From Oligoflexia bacterium (lineage in GTDB: Bacteria; Bdellovibrionota; Bdellovibrionia; Bdellovibrionales; Bdellovibrionaceae): DNA of 64,000 nucleotides. A program made the position numbers and the translations under genes. Positions 17,568 to 27,334 of the stretch are shown here, in pieces. The notes below the pieces were generated by a model. It was not told the DNA's origin, made no database searches, and saw only the letters and a program-made list of their open reading frames with translations. Each line of letters begins with the position of its first letter. The stretch's first letter is position 1. Where the stretch lies: contig BOLD01000011.1 in assembly GCA_016861345.1 (NCBI GenBank), positions 1-64,000 of the forward strand, written 5' to 3'.

Positions 17568-18756
17568 GCTTATTTAATGATTTATAGAATCTCTGCCAAG
17601 CATTGCCTGCAGATCCCACAAGACCTATAATTGATGTGTAGGGAACCTCTCCAATTTGCGGAAGCAAAAGTCCCTTGGCTGTGAAAAAATCACCGGGCAT
17701 TTCATGGATTCCATAAGTAGCCATTTTGATTTTATTGGATTGAATATCTTTATACAATACAACAAGTCCGCTGAGCAGATAAGGATTGCGATTTTTAGCC
17801 CAGTCTTTCATTGATGTGACGAACTCGAGAGAAGGGCCTACTCCTGGAGCGAATGAGGGGTGTTCAAACTGTTGAAGACGTTTATTGTGTCCCCAAGTTG
17901 AACCGTACGAATCGTAGGCTCTGAGAAAAAGAGTTTCAAGATCGGCAACAGGATAATCGAGATCCTTGTCTTGGGGTCTGCGAACTTCAAAAACATTGGC
18001 ATTAAGGCGAAGGACTTTTCCGCTGTCTAAAATAATCCAGGGCTCATTGCCGTGTTGAAAAACCCTACCGTCTTCATAGCTGGCGATGACCTCACTGCGC
18101 AGTGATGGTTCGGATCTATTCAGTTCATAATTAAAAGTATCGTAGAATTTTACCTGAACCACATCGTTTTCACGGAGCGATTGAAGATTTGAAACTACGG
18201 GAAGTTTTTCAAATCGATCACGCAATGGATTATCAATTCTATAGGCGGATACTCTCAGGCGTCGGACCGCTGCCGTTTCAATATCGGTGGGGCGTTTTAA
18301 GAATGCCTCAACTTCTGAGAAATTAATTGTTGTTAGGCGAAATGCGGTTCCATCTTGAGTATCGTAGAAGCGGTTAAAAACTTCCATCACTGGTATTCGA
18401 TTTGTTGTTTGTTTTACATTTGTCACTTTAAGACCTTCGATATTTCTATCCGTGACAACCTCAAGGCCATCAATCAGGGAAAGTGCTTTTGGGTCACTCA
18501 GTAAACTTCTCAGTTCCCCATCAGTTAAATCAATTTTTTTTGTTATTGCATTTCTCGAGAAGATGAATTTGTCAAAAAGACCTGGTTTGAGGTCAGAACC
18601 TCTTTGAAGTTCCTGGGAAATTTTTGTGAATATACTGCTTGAAGAAGACGACGCTTTCTTTTGAAACAGGCTTTGACAGGACAAAGTGCCCGCAGAGGCG
18701 AGGGTGGATAAAGTCATAAGTCCAAGTGTAATTATGAATAAGTTTCTCTTTTTCAC
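17548..18756 (-). CDS. Exported protein of unknown function
   Basis: I place the start at GTG 18756: it gives a classical signal peptide (KKRNLFIITLGLMTLSTLASAG), and GGAGG lies five bases upstream. Two ATG codons at 18768-18771 precede that site and are less likely. The mature protein (~380 residues) has a Ser-rich segment near residue 40 and a mixed alpha/beta pattern. One late segment (HNKRLQQFEHPSFAPGVGPS) looks like the style of exported Bdellovibrio proteins annotated only as hypothetical. No catalytic motif is recognised. The 3' end overlaps the neighbouring lipoprotein gene by 20 bases. Confidence 0.75.
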   Translation of the reverse strand: MKKRNLFIITLGLMTLSTLASAGTLSCQSLFQKKASSSSSSIFTKISQELQRGSDLKPGLFDKFIFSRNAITKKIDLTDGELRSLLSDPKALSLIDGLEVVTDRNIEGLKVTNVKQTTNRIPVMEVFNRFYDTQDGTAFRLTTINFSEVEAFLKRPTDIETAAVRRLRVSAYRIDNPLRDRFEKLPVVSNLQSLRENDVVQVKFYDTFNYELNRSEPSLRSEVIASYEDGRVFQHGNEPWIILDSGKVLRLNANVFEVRRPQDKDLDYPVADLETLFLRAYDSYGSTWGHNKRLQQFEHPSFAPGVGPSLEFVTSMKDWAKNRNPYLLSGLVVLYKDIQSNKIKMATYGIHEMPGDFFTAKGLLLPQIGEVPYTSIIGLVGSAGNAWQRFYKSLNKLSSSSK

Positions 18757-18925
18757 AAATGCCTCCATCATTCCAGTGTTTTCTGGGATTACTCTTTTTG
18801 AGATATTTTGGATAGTGCAACGCGTGTGCCGCTTGATTGGCGGCCGCGATCTGATATTTGTAAGTGCTTATATTTAATTATTGAATGAAGTCTGTGCTGA
18901 GGGTCTACAAATTGTGTCGTTTTCC

Positions 18926-18945
18926 TGATAACAGTTTTGTTATCA
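18926..18945. repeat. Inverted repeat, candidate operator
   Basis: TGATAACA and TGTTATCA are perfect complements around a four-base centre (GTTT). No T-run follows on either strand, so a terminator is unlikely. It lies about 130 bases upstream of the Tat-protein start and could be an operator for either divergent gene. Confidence 0.35.
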
Positions 18946-19040
18946 AGTTGGCCTAGGAGCGATTGACCTAGGTGCTGAAGTCTTGAATGTTTAACATTTT
19001 CTTAACAAAATCTCATACTGCGAATGTCTCGACTTATTTG

Positions 19041-19068
19041 TTGTTATTCATGTTAAATGCCCTATCAT
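19041..19068 (+). promoter_or_regulatory. Sigma-70-like promoter of the Tat-exported protein
   Basis: TTGTTA, 16 bases, TATCAT, then eight bases to the ATG at 19077. Transcription would start within about one to three bases of the ATG. No ribosome binding site is present, consistent with a leaderless mRNA. Confidence 0.45.
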
Positions 19069-19076
19069 ATTAACAG

Positions 19077-21656
19077 ATGAGCCAAAATCAGACTAAAATC
19101 TCACGTCGAGACTTTGTTAAATCTCTCGCGGCAGCGCCAGTGGCGGCTTCACTCATTGCTGCAAGTGAAAGTGCGAAAGCGACCTTTTACAATATGGGCG
19201 GATTCTGGAAGAGTTCATCGAGTGGAGTTGGGCCTGGTGGTGGAGCACTTGCTTCTGGGGTAGAGCGAAGCCTGAGATTTCGATCAAGTGCGAGCGCGTA
19301 TTTGAGTCGGACATTTGGGACGCCGACGAGTAGTCGGAAATTTACTTTTTCATTTTGGGCGAAGGTGAGTCCTCTCACTCTAGGAGGCGGGGTTAATCAT
19401 CCAATATTGTATTCAACCTCGGGTTCAAATGATCTTGTTTATATTAACTACGATTCAGGAGCTTCCTTTCCTGCAACTTTTAACTTTTATGTAAATTCAA
19501 CATTCACTGCTTTTGTCGCTCCTTTGCCTGTGATTCGAGATCCCTCAGCCTGGTATCACTTTCTAGTGGCGGTCGATACCACCCAAGCGGTCGACGCGAA
19601 TCGAATTAAGATGTATGTGAATGGTACTTATTCTGTTCAAGCTGCTAACATGATATACCCGGCTCAAAATTATGATTTTGTTGGTATGAATTCGGCGGTT
19701 GCTCATCGAATAGGGAATTACTCTGCTCGATATCTTGATGGCTACTTGACGGAAATTTACTTCGTCGATGGCCAAGCATTAGACCCAACTTCCTTTGGTC
19801 AATACGACTCTAACGGAATTTGGACAACAAAGTCTTACTCTGGCGCTTACGGCAATAATGGATTCTATTTGAATTTTCGTGATACCTCAGGTCTTACATC
19901 GGGAAGTAACACGGGACTTGGCAAGGATGCATCTGGTAATGGAAATTATTGGAACACCAACAATATCTCATTAACAGCAGATGGCACATACGATTCGATG
20001 ATGGATTACCCTGTGAATGCCGCAAGTGGAGCGCGGCCGGTGGGGAATTATGCAACACTAAATCCGCTTAATAAAGGAACAGGAACGCTATCAAACGCCA
20101 GTCTGACATCTGTTGTGACGGGGCTTACTGGCTCTGGTGCTACAGGAACAATAGTTGTCAGTAGTGGTAAATATTATTTTGAAGTGACAAGTTTAGCTGG
20201 AGCTGCAGGCTCAGCTGCTATAGTTGGGGTTGTTGCTGGTCATTTGCCTGGCACCACATATTACGGATCGAGCGGTGGAACGGTTTTTTATTCAGCAGCG
20301 GGTTCAAAATGGATCAATGGAAGTTCGTCAGCATATGGAGCCACTTGGTTATCTCTAACTCCGACAACCTACGTTATCGGTCATGCTTTGGATTGTGATG
20401 CGGGAACCATTGAGTTTTTTCTCAATGGAAGTTCTCAGGGAGTTATTACTTTGCCGACTAATTCAAGTGGTTGGACTGCCCATTGCGGTCACACTTCAAA
20501 TAGCAGTACATCACAGTATGACTATAATTTCGGCCAACGTCCCTTCAGCTATACTCCATCCGCGGGATTCAAAGCGCTTTGCACGGCGAATTTACCGACG
20601 CCGACGATTACAAAACCGAATTTGCATTTTGATGCCATTGCTTATGCCGGTAATAGTACGAATGGACGAGTTATTTCCTCGATGCAATTTCAACCCGATT
20701 TAGTTTGGGTGAAGGATCGAACGGGCGCTCATGATAATGAACTTTTCGATGTTCTGCGTGGGGCTGGAAAATGTCTTTATTCCAATCGGACAACAGCAGA
20801 GGTGACTAACGACACTGGTGGTTATGTTTCTGCGTTTAACTCAAATGGATTTACGCTCACCCAGGGAAGTACGGATTTTACAAATGTCAATGTAACTGGA
20901 AATAACTATGTGGCTTGGAGCTGGAAAGCCGGTGGGACTGTATCATCGAATAACAACACGAGTGGTACAATCACATCTACTGTCAGTGTAAATACGACAG
21001 CAGGGTTTTCAATTGTTTCATATGTTGCAAACGGAACGCTTGGAGCGACTGTTGGGCACGGTCTTGGAAAAGTTCCTTCGTTTTATTTTATTAAGGTTCG
21101 TGATCTTGCTTCTCAAAATTGGGCCGTTTACCATAAGGATCTTGGTGCAACGAAGGCTATGTTATTAAGCTCTACTAATACAGAGGCCGTAGATAGTCGG
21201 TATTGGAATAATCAATCACCAACATCCACAGTATTTTCAATTGGAGATTATGGTGAGGTGAATAATTCTGGGAAAAACTATATTGCCTATTGTTTTACTG
21301 AAATCGAGGGTTACTCGAAATTTAGCAAATATACTGGCAATGTCTCCGCAGATGGTCCATTCGTTTGGTGTGGGTTTCGACCTCGGTGGATCATGATTAA
21401 GGTGACAGATTTAGCCTCGTGCAACTGGGTCATTTATGACACCTCAAGGTCCCCCAATAATGTGTCTATACAGGTTTTGAATCCGAATCAAAGTTATGCA
21501 GAGGATGCGACCTATTTCCCATTAGATATTCTTTCTAATGGTTTTAAAATTCGGCAAGGTCAGTATGGTGAAACCAACTGGGGATCTGGAGCTAAAAACT
21601 ATATCTTTGCCGCCTTCGCGGAATTCCCCTTCGCTCTGAATTGCCGAGCAAGATAG
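19077..21656 (+). CDS. Tat-exported protein with LamG-like, SPRY-like and phage-tail-type repeat domains
   Basis: The N terminus has a twin-arginine signal, SRRDFVKSLAAAPVAASLIAA. Residues ~48-235 form a LamG/concanavalin-like domain (LRFRSSASAYLSRTF, FSFWAKV, IKMYVNGT, YLDGYLTEIYFVDG). Residues ~330-500 look SPRY-like (YYFEVTSLAG, GHALDCDAGTIEFFLNG). The C-terminal 320 residues hold three tandem repeats starting near 538, 664 and 766, each with P..(W/F)..(I/V)K..D and a G.NY(I/V)A end. From memory these resemble DUF7483-type domains in phage tail or appendage proteins. No other phage gene is near. Surface adhesion or carbohydrate binding is inferred. Confidence 0.8.
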   Translation: MSQNQTKISRRDFVKSLAAAPVAASLIAASESAKATFYNMGGFWKSSSSGVGPGGGALASGVERSLRFRSSASAYLSRTFGTPTSSRKFTFSFWAKVSPLTLGGGVNHPILYSTSGSNDLVYINYDSGASFPATFNFYVNSTFTAFVAPLPVIRDPSAWYHFLVAVDTTQAVDANRIKMYVNGTYSVQAANMIYPAQNYDFVGMNSAVAHRIGNYSARYLDGYLTEIYFVDGQALDPTSFGQYDSNGIWTTKSYSGAYGNNGFYLNFRDTSGLTSGSNTGLGKDASGNGNYWNTNNISLTADGTYDSMMDYPVNAASGARPVGNYATLNPLNKGTGTLSNASLTSVVTGLTGSGATGTIVVSSGKYYFEVTSLAGAAGSAAIVGVVAGHLPGTTYYGSSGGTVFYSAAGSKWINGSSSAYGATWLSLTPTTYVIGHALDCDAGTIEFFLNGSSQGVITLPTNSSGWTAHCGHTSNSSTSQYDYNFGQRPFSYTPSAGFKALCTANLPTPTITKPNLHFDAIAYAGNSTNGRVISSMQFQPDLVWVKDRTGAHDNELFDVLRGAGKCLYSNRTTAEVTNDTGGYVSAFNSNGFTLTQGSTDFTNVNVTGNNYVAWSWKAGGTVSSNNNTSGTITSTVSVNTTAGFSIVSYVANGTLGATVGHGLGKVPSFYFIKVRDLASQNWAVYHKDLGATKAMLLSSTNTEAVDSRYWNNQSPTSTVFSIGDYGEVNNSGKNYIAYCFTEIEGYSKFSKYTGNVSADGPFVWCGFRPRWIMIKVTDLASCNWVIYDTSRSPNNVSIQVLNPNQSYAEDATYFPLDILSNGFKIRQGQYGETNWGSGAKNYIFAAFAEFPFALNCRAR

Positions 21657-21758
21657 TCTCAATTGTCACCAAGCGACGCAGTCAAATCCCCGTGACTCAG
21701 ACCGGGTTTCATGACAAAAAAAGATGGTTCATAATTTGAATTTAACGCGAGGTATTAA

Positions 21759-22619
21759 ATGGATATTACTTCAATAAAAACAATTGGTATTGTGGGTGCT
21801 GGTCAAATGGGTAATGGCATTGCTCAAGTGGCGGCAACTTTTGGTTACAATGTGATCATGTCTGACATTTCAGAGGCCGCAGGTCAAAAGGGTCTTGCGA
21901 CTGTGACCTCAAGTCTTGATCGTATTATTAAAAAAGGAAACATGACCGAAGATCAGAAAAAACAAATCTTGGGTCGGATTAAAACAGTTGTGGGGCTAGA
22001 GGGTTTAAAAGACGCTGATTTTATTGTCGAGGCCGCAACTGAGAATATTGATTTAAAATTAAAAATCTTTTCTGACTTAGACCGAATTGCAAAAGCTGGA
22101 GTGATTCTCGCTTCAAATACATCATCAATTTCAATTACGAAAATTGCTTCAGCAACGAAGCGGCCTGAGCTGGTGGCAGGAATGCACTTTATGAATCCTG
22201 TTCCGCTGATGAAGCTTGTTGAGGGCATTAAGGGTCTTCAGACCTCAATAGAGACTTTTGCCACTGTGAAGGCTTTATCTGAAAAAATGGAAAAAACTTT
22301 TGTTGAATCTGTTAAAGATATGCCGGGCTTTATTGTAAATAGAATTTTGATGCCGATGATTAACGAAGCTGTTTACACTCTTCATGAGGGTATCGCTTCA
22401 GTTGAATCCATTGATAATGCGATGAAGCTTGGAACCAATCAGCCCATGGGTCCATTGACGCTGGCTGATTTTATTGGTCTGGATACATGTTTGGCGATCA
22501 TGAATGTTCTTTACAATGGTTTAGGTGATTCGAAATACCGACCTTGTCCTTTGCTCGTCAAATATGTCGAGGCCGGATGGTTGGGACGAAAAACAGGTCG
22601 CGGATTTTATCAGTACTAG
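21759..22619 (+). CDS. hbd: 3-hydroxybutyryl-CoA dehydrogenase
   Basis: Interconverts acetoacetyl-CoA and 3-hydroxybutyryl-CoA with NAD(H). The dinucleotide motif [13 protein letters not shown] is near residue 10. The catalytic His lies in [15 protein letters not shown] and the C-terminal domain has [16 protein letters not shown] and [11 protein letters not shown]. At 286 residues it has normal length. GAGG lies about six bases before the ATG. crt follows 8 bases after the stop and icmF after that, giving a short-chain acyl-CoA operon. Confidence 0.94.
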   Translation: MDITSIKTIGIVGAGQMGNGIAQVAATFGYNVIMSDISEAAGQKGLATVTSSLDRIIKKGNMTEDQKKQILGRIKTVVGLEGLKDADFIVEAATENIDLKLKIFSDLDRIAKAGVILASNTSSISITKIASATKRPELVAGMHFMNPVPLMKLVEGIKGLQTSIETFATVKALSEKMEKTFVESVKDMPGFIVNRILMPMINEAVYTLHEGIASVESIDNAMKLGTNQPMGPLTLADFIGLDTCLAIMNVLYNGLGDSKYRPCPLLVKYVEAGWLGRKTGRGFYQY

Positions 22620-22627
22620 GAGTGAGA

Positions 22628-23413
22628 ATGTATAAAACAATTACGCTAACTCAACAAGATGCGATTTGGACGCTGACCATTCAACGCCCAGAAGCGATGA
22701 ATGCGCTTAATTCAACTGTGCTTGAAGAGCTTTCTTCTGCATTAACAGCTCTTTCGCAAAAACCTTTTTCAGAAGCCAAGTGTTTGATTCTGACGGGAGC
22801 TGGAGAAAAAGCTTTTGTTGCAGGCGCTGATATTAAAGAACTCAACTCTTTAGACACAACTGGTGGGATGAAGTTTGCCCAAAAAGGTCAATCCATCTTT
22901 CGCCAAATTGAAAACCTTAAAATTCCCGTTATTGCAGCGGTGAATGGTTTTGCTCTGGGCGGGGGGCTTGAATTGACTCTCGCCTGTGATTTTATTTTTG
23001 CCTCTGAAAACGCAAAATTTGGATTGCCCGAAGTGACTTTGGGATTAATTCCAGGCTTTGGTGGCACAGTGAGATTATCTCGTGTTGTGGGTCAAAACCG
23101 CGCAAAAGAAATGATTTACACAGGTGAAATGGTCAATGCTCTTGAGGCTTACAGATTAGGACTTGTGAACCGAGTTCTCCCATTAGTGGATTTGCTTTCA
23201 CAGGCTCAGAAAACAGCAGCGACAATTTCGCTACGAGGATCTGTTGCTGTTGGGCAAGCAAAGCGTGCCATTTTGAAGACCTTTGATCAGGATCTGGATA
23301 CAGCCATGAACACAGAAGCTCAGGAATTCTCAGGGCTCTTTTCAACCTTCGATTTTAAAGAAGGCACAACTGCCTTTGTTGAAAAACGAAAGCCGGCTTT
23401 TCAAGGGAAATAA
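22628..23413 (+). CDS. crt: Enoyl-CoA hydratase (crotonase)
   Basis: Hydrates crotonyl-CoA and similar short enoyl-CoAs. Family signatures are AGADIKELN, the oxyanion-hole motif [10 protein letters not shown] with the first catalytic Glu, and [14 protein letters not shown] with the second. The ATG at 22628 gives 261 residues, the usual crotonase length; AGGAG at the end of hbd serves as its ribosome binding site. An in-frame upstream start lying inside hbd gives extra residues that do not fit the family. It pairs functionally with hbd and icmF. Confidence 0.93.
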   Translation: MYKTITLTQQDAIWTLTIQRPEAMNALNSTVLEELSSALTALSQKPFSEAKCLILTGAGEKAFVAGADIKELNSLDTTGGMKFAQKGQSIFRQIENLKIPVIAAVNGFALGGGLELTLACDFIFASENAKFGLPEVTLGLIPGFGGTVRLSRVVGQNRAKEMIYTGEMVNALEAYRLGLVNRVLPLVDLLSQAQKTAATISLRGSVAVGQAKRAILKTFDQDLDTAMNTEAQEFSGLFSTFDFKEGTTAFVEKRKPAFQGK

Positions 23414-23426
23414 GGATTTTCTAGCA

Positions 23427-26400
23427 ATGACATCTTCATCTCGCTACACTCCAAAGCACAGCATCCGAATTATCACAGCTGCTTCTTTATTTGATGGTCA
23501 TGATGCCAGCATCAACATCATGCGAAGAATTCTTCAAGATTTTGGAGCAGAGGTCATTCACTTAGGACATAACCGATCGGTGCAAGATGTGGTGACGGCA
23601 GCTTTGCAAGAAGGTGCTCAGGGAATCTGTGTCAGCTCTTATCAGGGCGGCCATATGGAGTACTTTAAGTACATGAAGGACCTTTTGAATCAAGCCGGGG
23701 CTTCGTATGTGAAAATCTATGGTGGTGGCGGTGGCGTCATCATCCATGAAGAAAAGCAAGAGCTTGAAAAATATGGGATCAGCGGAATTTTTCACCCCGA
23801 TGATGGTCGTCGTTTGGGTCTAGAGGGTATGATTGAGCAAGTGATTCGGGGATGTGATTTTGATATCCTTGAAGCGCAGGGAAAGGTAAAAACTCCTTTT
23901 ACAGAACCATTTCGCGGTTTGGGATTAGCCCTGACTCAGATTGAAAACACTGGGAAAATACCAAAGGCTCAAGATTATGGGTTAAAAGCTGAAGCCCGAA
24001 AAACGGCTGTTCTTGGTATTACAGGGACTGGTGGCGCTGGTAAATCCAGTTTGATTGATGAGTTGACGCAAAGATTTTTAAACACTTATCCAAATAAAAA
24101 AATTGGTGTGGTCTGCGTGGATCCGTCTAAGAAAAAAACGGGTGGATCTTTATTGGGAGATCGCATACGAATGAATTCCTTATCCAGAGATCGTGTTTAT
24201 ATGCGGTCTTTAGCTTCTCGGGGATCAGGAAAAGAGATTTCTCAAAGCTTACCTCAGATTCTTGAGTTTATGAAATCTTTGGATTTTGATTTCATTATTG
24301 CAGAGACCTCAGGTATTGGTCAGGGCAATATGGCCATCACTGAGGTCAGCGATCTTTCGATGTATGTGATGACCTCTGATTTTGGAGCTCAATCACAGCT
24401 TGAAAAAATTGATATGATCGACTTTGCAGATCTCATTGCTGTGAACAAAGCCGATCGCCGTGGTGCTCAAGATGCTCTTCGAGATGTTTCAAAACAGTAC
24501 CGTCGGTCGAGAAAAATCTTTGATCAAGAAACTCCCGTTCCTGTGTTTCTCACTCAGGCCTCGCAGTTTAATGATGGTGGAGTGAATAAATTATTTTTTA
24601 AATTAACAGACCTACTTGAAGAGAAAAATCCTGGGCAGGGTTGGAGGGTCTCTGAAGCCGTCAAAGAAAGAACGCTTTCTGCTGATGAGATGATCATTAT
24701 TCCAACAGAGCGGCAAAATTATCTGGCCGAGATCGCATCCACTGTTCGTCGATATAAAAAAAGAACAGAGGAGCTTGCTGAGAAAGCTTCGCAAATGGGG
24801 GCCATTGCTCAAATTCGTGGTGTCTTAAAGGCTTCAAAAGAAGAACTTGATCAAATTTATCACGATTTAGCGAAGAATTTTACAGCTGAAGAGTTAAAAT
24901 CGATTGAGAATTTTTCAGATTTGCAAAAACAATATTCAAAAGATGATCTTGTGTACCATGTACGTGGAAAAGAGTTTCGACAAAAGTTGGTGAGAACTTC
25001 TTTGAGCGGAACCAAAATTCCAAAAGTTGTTGTGCCCAAAATGACTGACTGGGGTGACCGTTTTCGCTATCTCAGACTTGAAAATGTGCCAGGTACCTTT
25101 CCTTACACAGCAGGGGTATTCCCCTTAAAACGTGAAGACGAAGATCCCAAGCGCATGTTCGCTGGTGAAGGCACGCCAGAAAGAACAAATAAACGCTTTC
25201 ATTATCTTTGCAAGGGCGAAAAAGCTCATCGATTATCGACAGCTTTTGATTCGGTCACTCTTTATGGCCAGGACCCTGATGCGAGACCAGATATCTTTGG
25301 TAAAGTCGGTGAAAGTGGCGTGAGCATTTGCACATTAAATGACATGAAGAAGCTTTATGCTGGATTTGATTTCACATCGCCCAATACCAGCATCAGTATG
25401 ACAATTAATGGGCCGGCGCCCATGATTCTGGCTTTTTATTTCAATGCAGCGATTGATGCTGAAGTGGAAAAGAAAGAAAAATCATTAGGAAGAAAATTAA
25501 ACCCCACCGAGTGGCAAGAGCTTGCTGATTGCACAATCCAACAGGTTCGAGGAACAGTTCAGGCTGATATCTTAAAAGAAGATCAGGGACAGAACACTTG
25601 TATTTTCTCAATTAATTTTGCTCTGAAAATGATGGGAGATATTCAAGAGTATTTCACAAAAAAGAATGTGAAAAACTTCTACTCGGTTTCCATCTCGGGA
25701 TACCATATTGCCGAGGCCGGAGCGAATCCGATTAGTCAGATGGCCTTTACTCTTTCAAATGGTTTTACTTTTGTTGAATATTATCTCAGCAGAGGTCTTA
25801 AGATTGACGATTTTGCTCCGAATCTTTCCTTCTTCTTTAGCAATGGTCTTGATCCTGAATATTCAGTGATTGGCCGTGTGGCTCGTCGAATTTGGGCAAT
25901 TTCGATGCGCGATCTTTATCAGGGCAATGACCGGTCACAAAAATTAAAGTATCATATTCAAACTTCTGGGCGCTCACTGCATGCTCAAGAAATTGATTTT
26001 AATGATATCCGCACAACTTTGCAGGCGCTGATTGCGATCTATGATAACTGCAATTCTCTTCACACGAATGCCTATGATGAAGCCATTACAACTCCGACAG
26101 AAGAAAGTGTTCGTCGAGCAATGGCGATTCAGCTCATTATCAATCGTGAATTTGGGATGACCATGAATGAGAATCCGACTCAAGGGTCTTATTTTATTGA
26201 AGAGCTGACTGATTTAGTTGAAGAAGCCATTTTATCTGAATTTGTGAAAATCAATGAGCGAGGCGGGGTTCTGGGTGCCATGGAATCTCAATATCAAAGA
26301 TCAAAGATTCAAGAAGAGTCTTTGTATTATGAACACCTGAAACACACAGGCAAATTGCCTATTATTGGAGTGAATACCTTTTTGGATCCAAAAACTTTGG

Positions 26401-26657
26401 CCCAAGATTATGTTCCACCCAAAGTCGAGTTAGCACGTGCCAGTTACGAAGAAAAAAACCAGCAGCTGTCAAACGTCAAAACCTACATCACCCAACATCG
26501 GACCGAGGCTGAAAAAGAGCTTGAGAATTTGAAACAAGCAGCCCTTCAGGGTAAAAATATATTTGAGGCCCTGATGAGAACGGCCAGGGTGGCTAGCCTT
26601 TATCAGATGACTCAGGCACTATATGAAGTGGGCGGGCAGTACCGCCGAAATATTTAG
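23427..26657 (+). CDS. icmF: Fused isobutyryl-CoA mutase (IcmF)
   Basis: Coenzyme B12-dependent mutase that interconverts isobutyryl-CoA and n-butyryl-CoA, fused to its G-protein chaperone. The B12-binding domain (about 10-145) has cobalt-ligand H25 in [10 protein letters not shown] and GGGGGVI. The MeaB-like GTPase follows with the P-loop GTGGAGKSS (~200-208) and NKADRRG. The large mutase domain fills roughly 545-1076 ([45 protein letters not shown]). ATG 23427 has AAGGA about 10 bases upstream. Length matches known IcmF. Substrate range (isobutyryl versus pivalyl or isovaleryl) cannot be read from sequence. Confidence 0.94.
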   Translation: MTSSSRYTPKHSIRIITAASLFDGHDASINIMRRILQDFGAEVIHLGHNRSVQDVVTAALQEGAQGICVSSYQGGHMEYFKYMKDLLNQAGASYVKIYGGGGGVIIHEEKQELEKYGISGIFHPDDGRRLGLEGMIEQVIRGCDFDILEAQGKVKTPFTEPFRGLGLALTQIENTGKIPKAQDYGLKAEARKTAVLGITGTGGAGKSSLIDELTQRFLNTYPNKKIGVVCVDPSKKKTGGSLLGDRIRMNSLSRDRVYMRSLASRGSGKEISQSLPQILEFMKSLDFDFIIAETSGIGQGNMAITEVSDLSMYVMTSDFGAQSQLEKIDMIDFADLIAVNKADRRGAQDALRDVSKQYRRSRKIFDQETPVPVFLTQASQFNDGGVNKLFFKLTDLLEEKNPGQGWRVSEAVKERTLSADEMIIIPTERQNYLAEIASTVRRYKKRTEELAEKASQMGAIAQIRGVLKASKEELDQIYHDLAKNFTAEELKSIENFSDLQKQYSKDDLVYHVRGKEFRQKLVRTSLSGTKIPKVVVPKMTDWGDRFRYLRLENVPGTFPYTAGVFPLKREDEDPKRMFAGEGTPERTNKRFHYLCKGEKAHRLSTAFDSVTLYGQDPDARPDIFGKVGESGVSICTLNDMKKLYAGFDFTSPNTSISMTINGPAPMILAFYFNAAIDAEVEKKEKSLGRKLNPTEWQELADCTIQQVRGTVQADILKEDQGQNTCIFSINFALKMMGDIQEYFTKKNVKNFYSVSISGYHIAEAGANPISQMAFTLSNGFTFVEYYLSRGLKIDDFAPNLSFFFSNGLDPEYSVIGRVARRIWAISMRDLYQGNDRSQKLKYHIQTSGRSLHAQEIDFNDIRTTLQALIAIYDNCNSLHTNAYDEAITTPTEESVRRAMAIQLIINREFGMTMNENPTQGSYFIEELTDLVEEAILSEFVKINERGGVLGAMESQYQRSKIQEESLYYEHLKHTGKLPIIGVNTFLDPKTLAQDYVPPKVELARASYEEKNQQLSNVKTYITQHRTEAEKELENLKQAALQGKNIFEALMRTARVASLYQMTQALYEVGGQYRRNI

Positions 26658-26680
26658 ATTATAGAGGATTGAATATTCAA

Positions 26681-27334
26681 GTGGCAAAGTGGACAAAGAA
26701 AAAGATTAGCTGGACGATTTCAATTTTACTTTTTATTGGTTTCCTTCTTTTTGCATGGAGAGCTAGTGTTGTTCGTTTAACAAAAAACTTTTATGAAGTG
26801 GATCCTGGCAAATTCTATCGCTCAGCTCAGCTCTATCCTGATGAACTTGAAGAAGTGGTGAAAAAGTACGGAATTAAGACAGTGATTAGCCTTCGGGGAG
26901 CACCACAAAATTCATATTGGGTCCCAGGCCAAATTGAAACGCTGAAGAAATTAAATGTCGACTTTGTTCCGATTAGTTGGACTTCACATTACTTTCCTCA
27001 CAAAGAAGATCTGCAGGCCTTTATCAAAACTTTAAAAGACGCCCCTCGACCGATCTTGGTGCATTGTCGATCAGGAGCTGATCGAACAGGCGAAGCCTCG
27101 GCCATTTATGAAATTGAATTTATGGGAAAGCCAAAGGAGCAGGCGATTGAAGATCAACTCAGTTTTAAATATTGGCACTTAGAAAATTCACACCCAGCGA
27201 AGAAAGCTTTAGTCCGTGCTTATGAAGGTATGGATTGGGCGCTGAACAAATATGATCACTGCGCCCCTGAGTATGTGAAGTGGGCCGAAGAGGGACACTG
27301 TCCCAACACAACTCAAAGACCTGAGAATAAATGA
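26681..27334 (+). CDS. Membrane-anchored dual-specificity/tyrosine phosphatase-like protein
   Basis: One N-terminal transmembrane helix (ISILLFIGFLLFAW) anchors a domain likely to face the periplasm. The signature loop HCRSGADRTGE matches the phosphatase motif HCxxGxxR with a following Thr. Upstream FYRSAQLYPDELEEVVKKYGIKTVISLRG is typical of the DSP/PTP-like family related to bacterial Siw14/DSPn proteins. The start is uncertain: AGAGGA is followed by TTG 26669 with no spacing and GTG 26681 at 12 bases; I prefer GTG. The substrate could be a phosphoprotein, inositol phosphate or phospholipid. The 3' end overlaps the next gene by 22 bases. Confidence 0.8.
   Translation: MAKWTKKKISWTISILLFIGFLLFAWRASVVRLTKNFYEVDPGKFYRSAQLYPDELEEVVKKYGIKTVISLRGAPQNSYWVPGQIETLKKLNVDFVPISWTSHYFPHKEDLQAFIKTLKDAPRPILVHCRSGADRTGEASAIYEIEFMGKPKEQAIEDQLSFKYWHLENSHPAKKALVRAYEGMDWALNKYDHCAPEYVKWAEEGHCPNTTQRPENK

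Larger units (their letters stand above)
18757..19076. other. 320-base divergent intergenic region
   Basis: No gene is supported here. It holds the promoter of the Tat-exported protein at the right end, a perfect 8-base inverted repeat at 18926-18945, and two CCTAGG-centred direct repeats (about 18952-18976). Confidence 0.6.

Noticed and set aside
19077-21656. Prophage remnant
   Set aside because: Only one protein has phage-like domains; neighbours are metabolic and no att site, integrase or capsid gene is seen.
21690-21725. Intrinsic terminator after the Tat-protein gene
   Set aside because: CCCG/CGGG gives only four pairs around a ten-base loop, and the T-run is three bases long.
23376-23427. 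Cobalamin riboswitch before icmF
   Set aside because: The gene overlaps the operon reading region, with no room or conserved B12-box structure.
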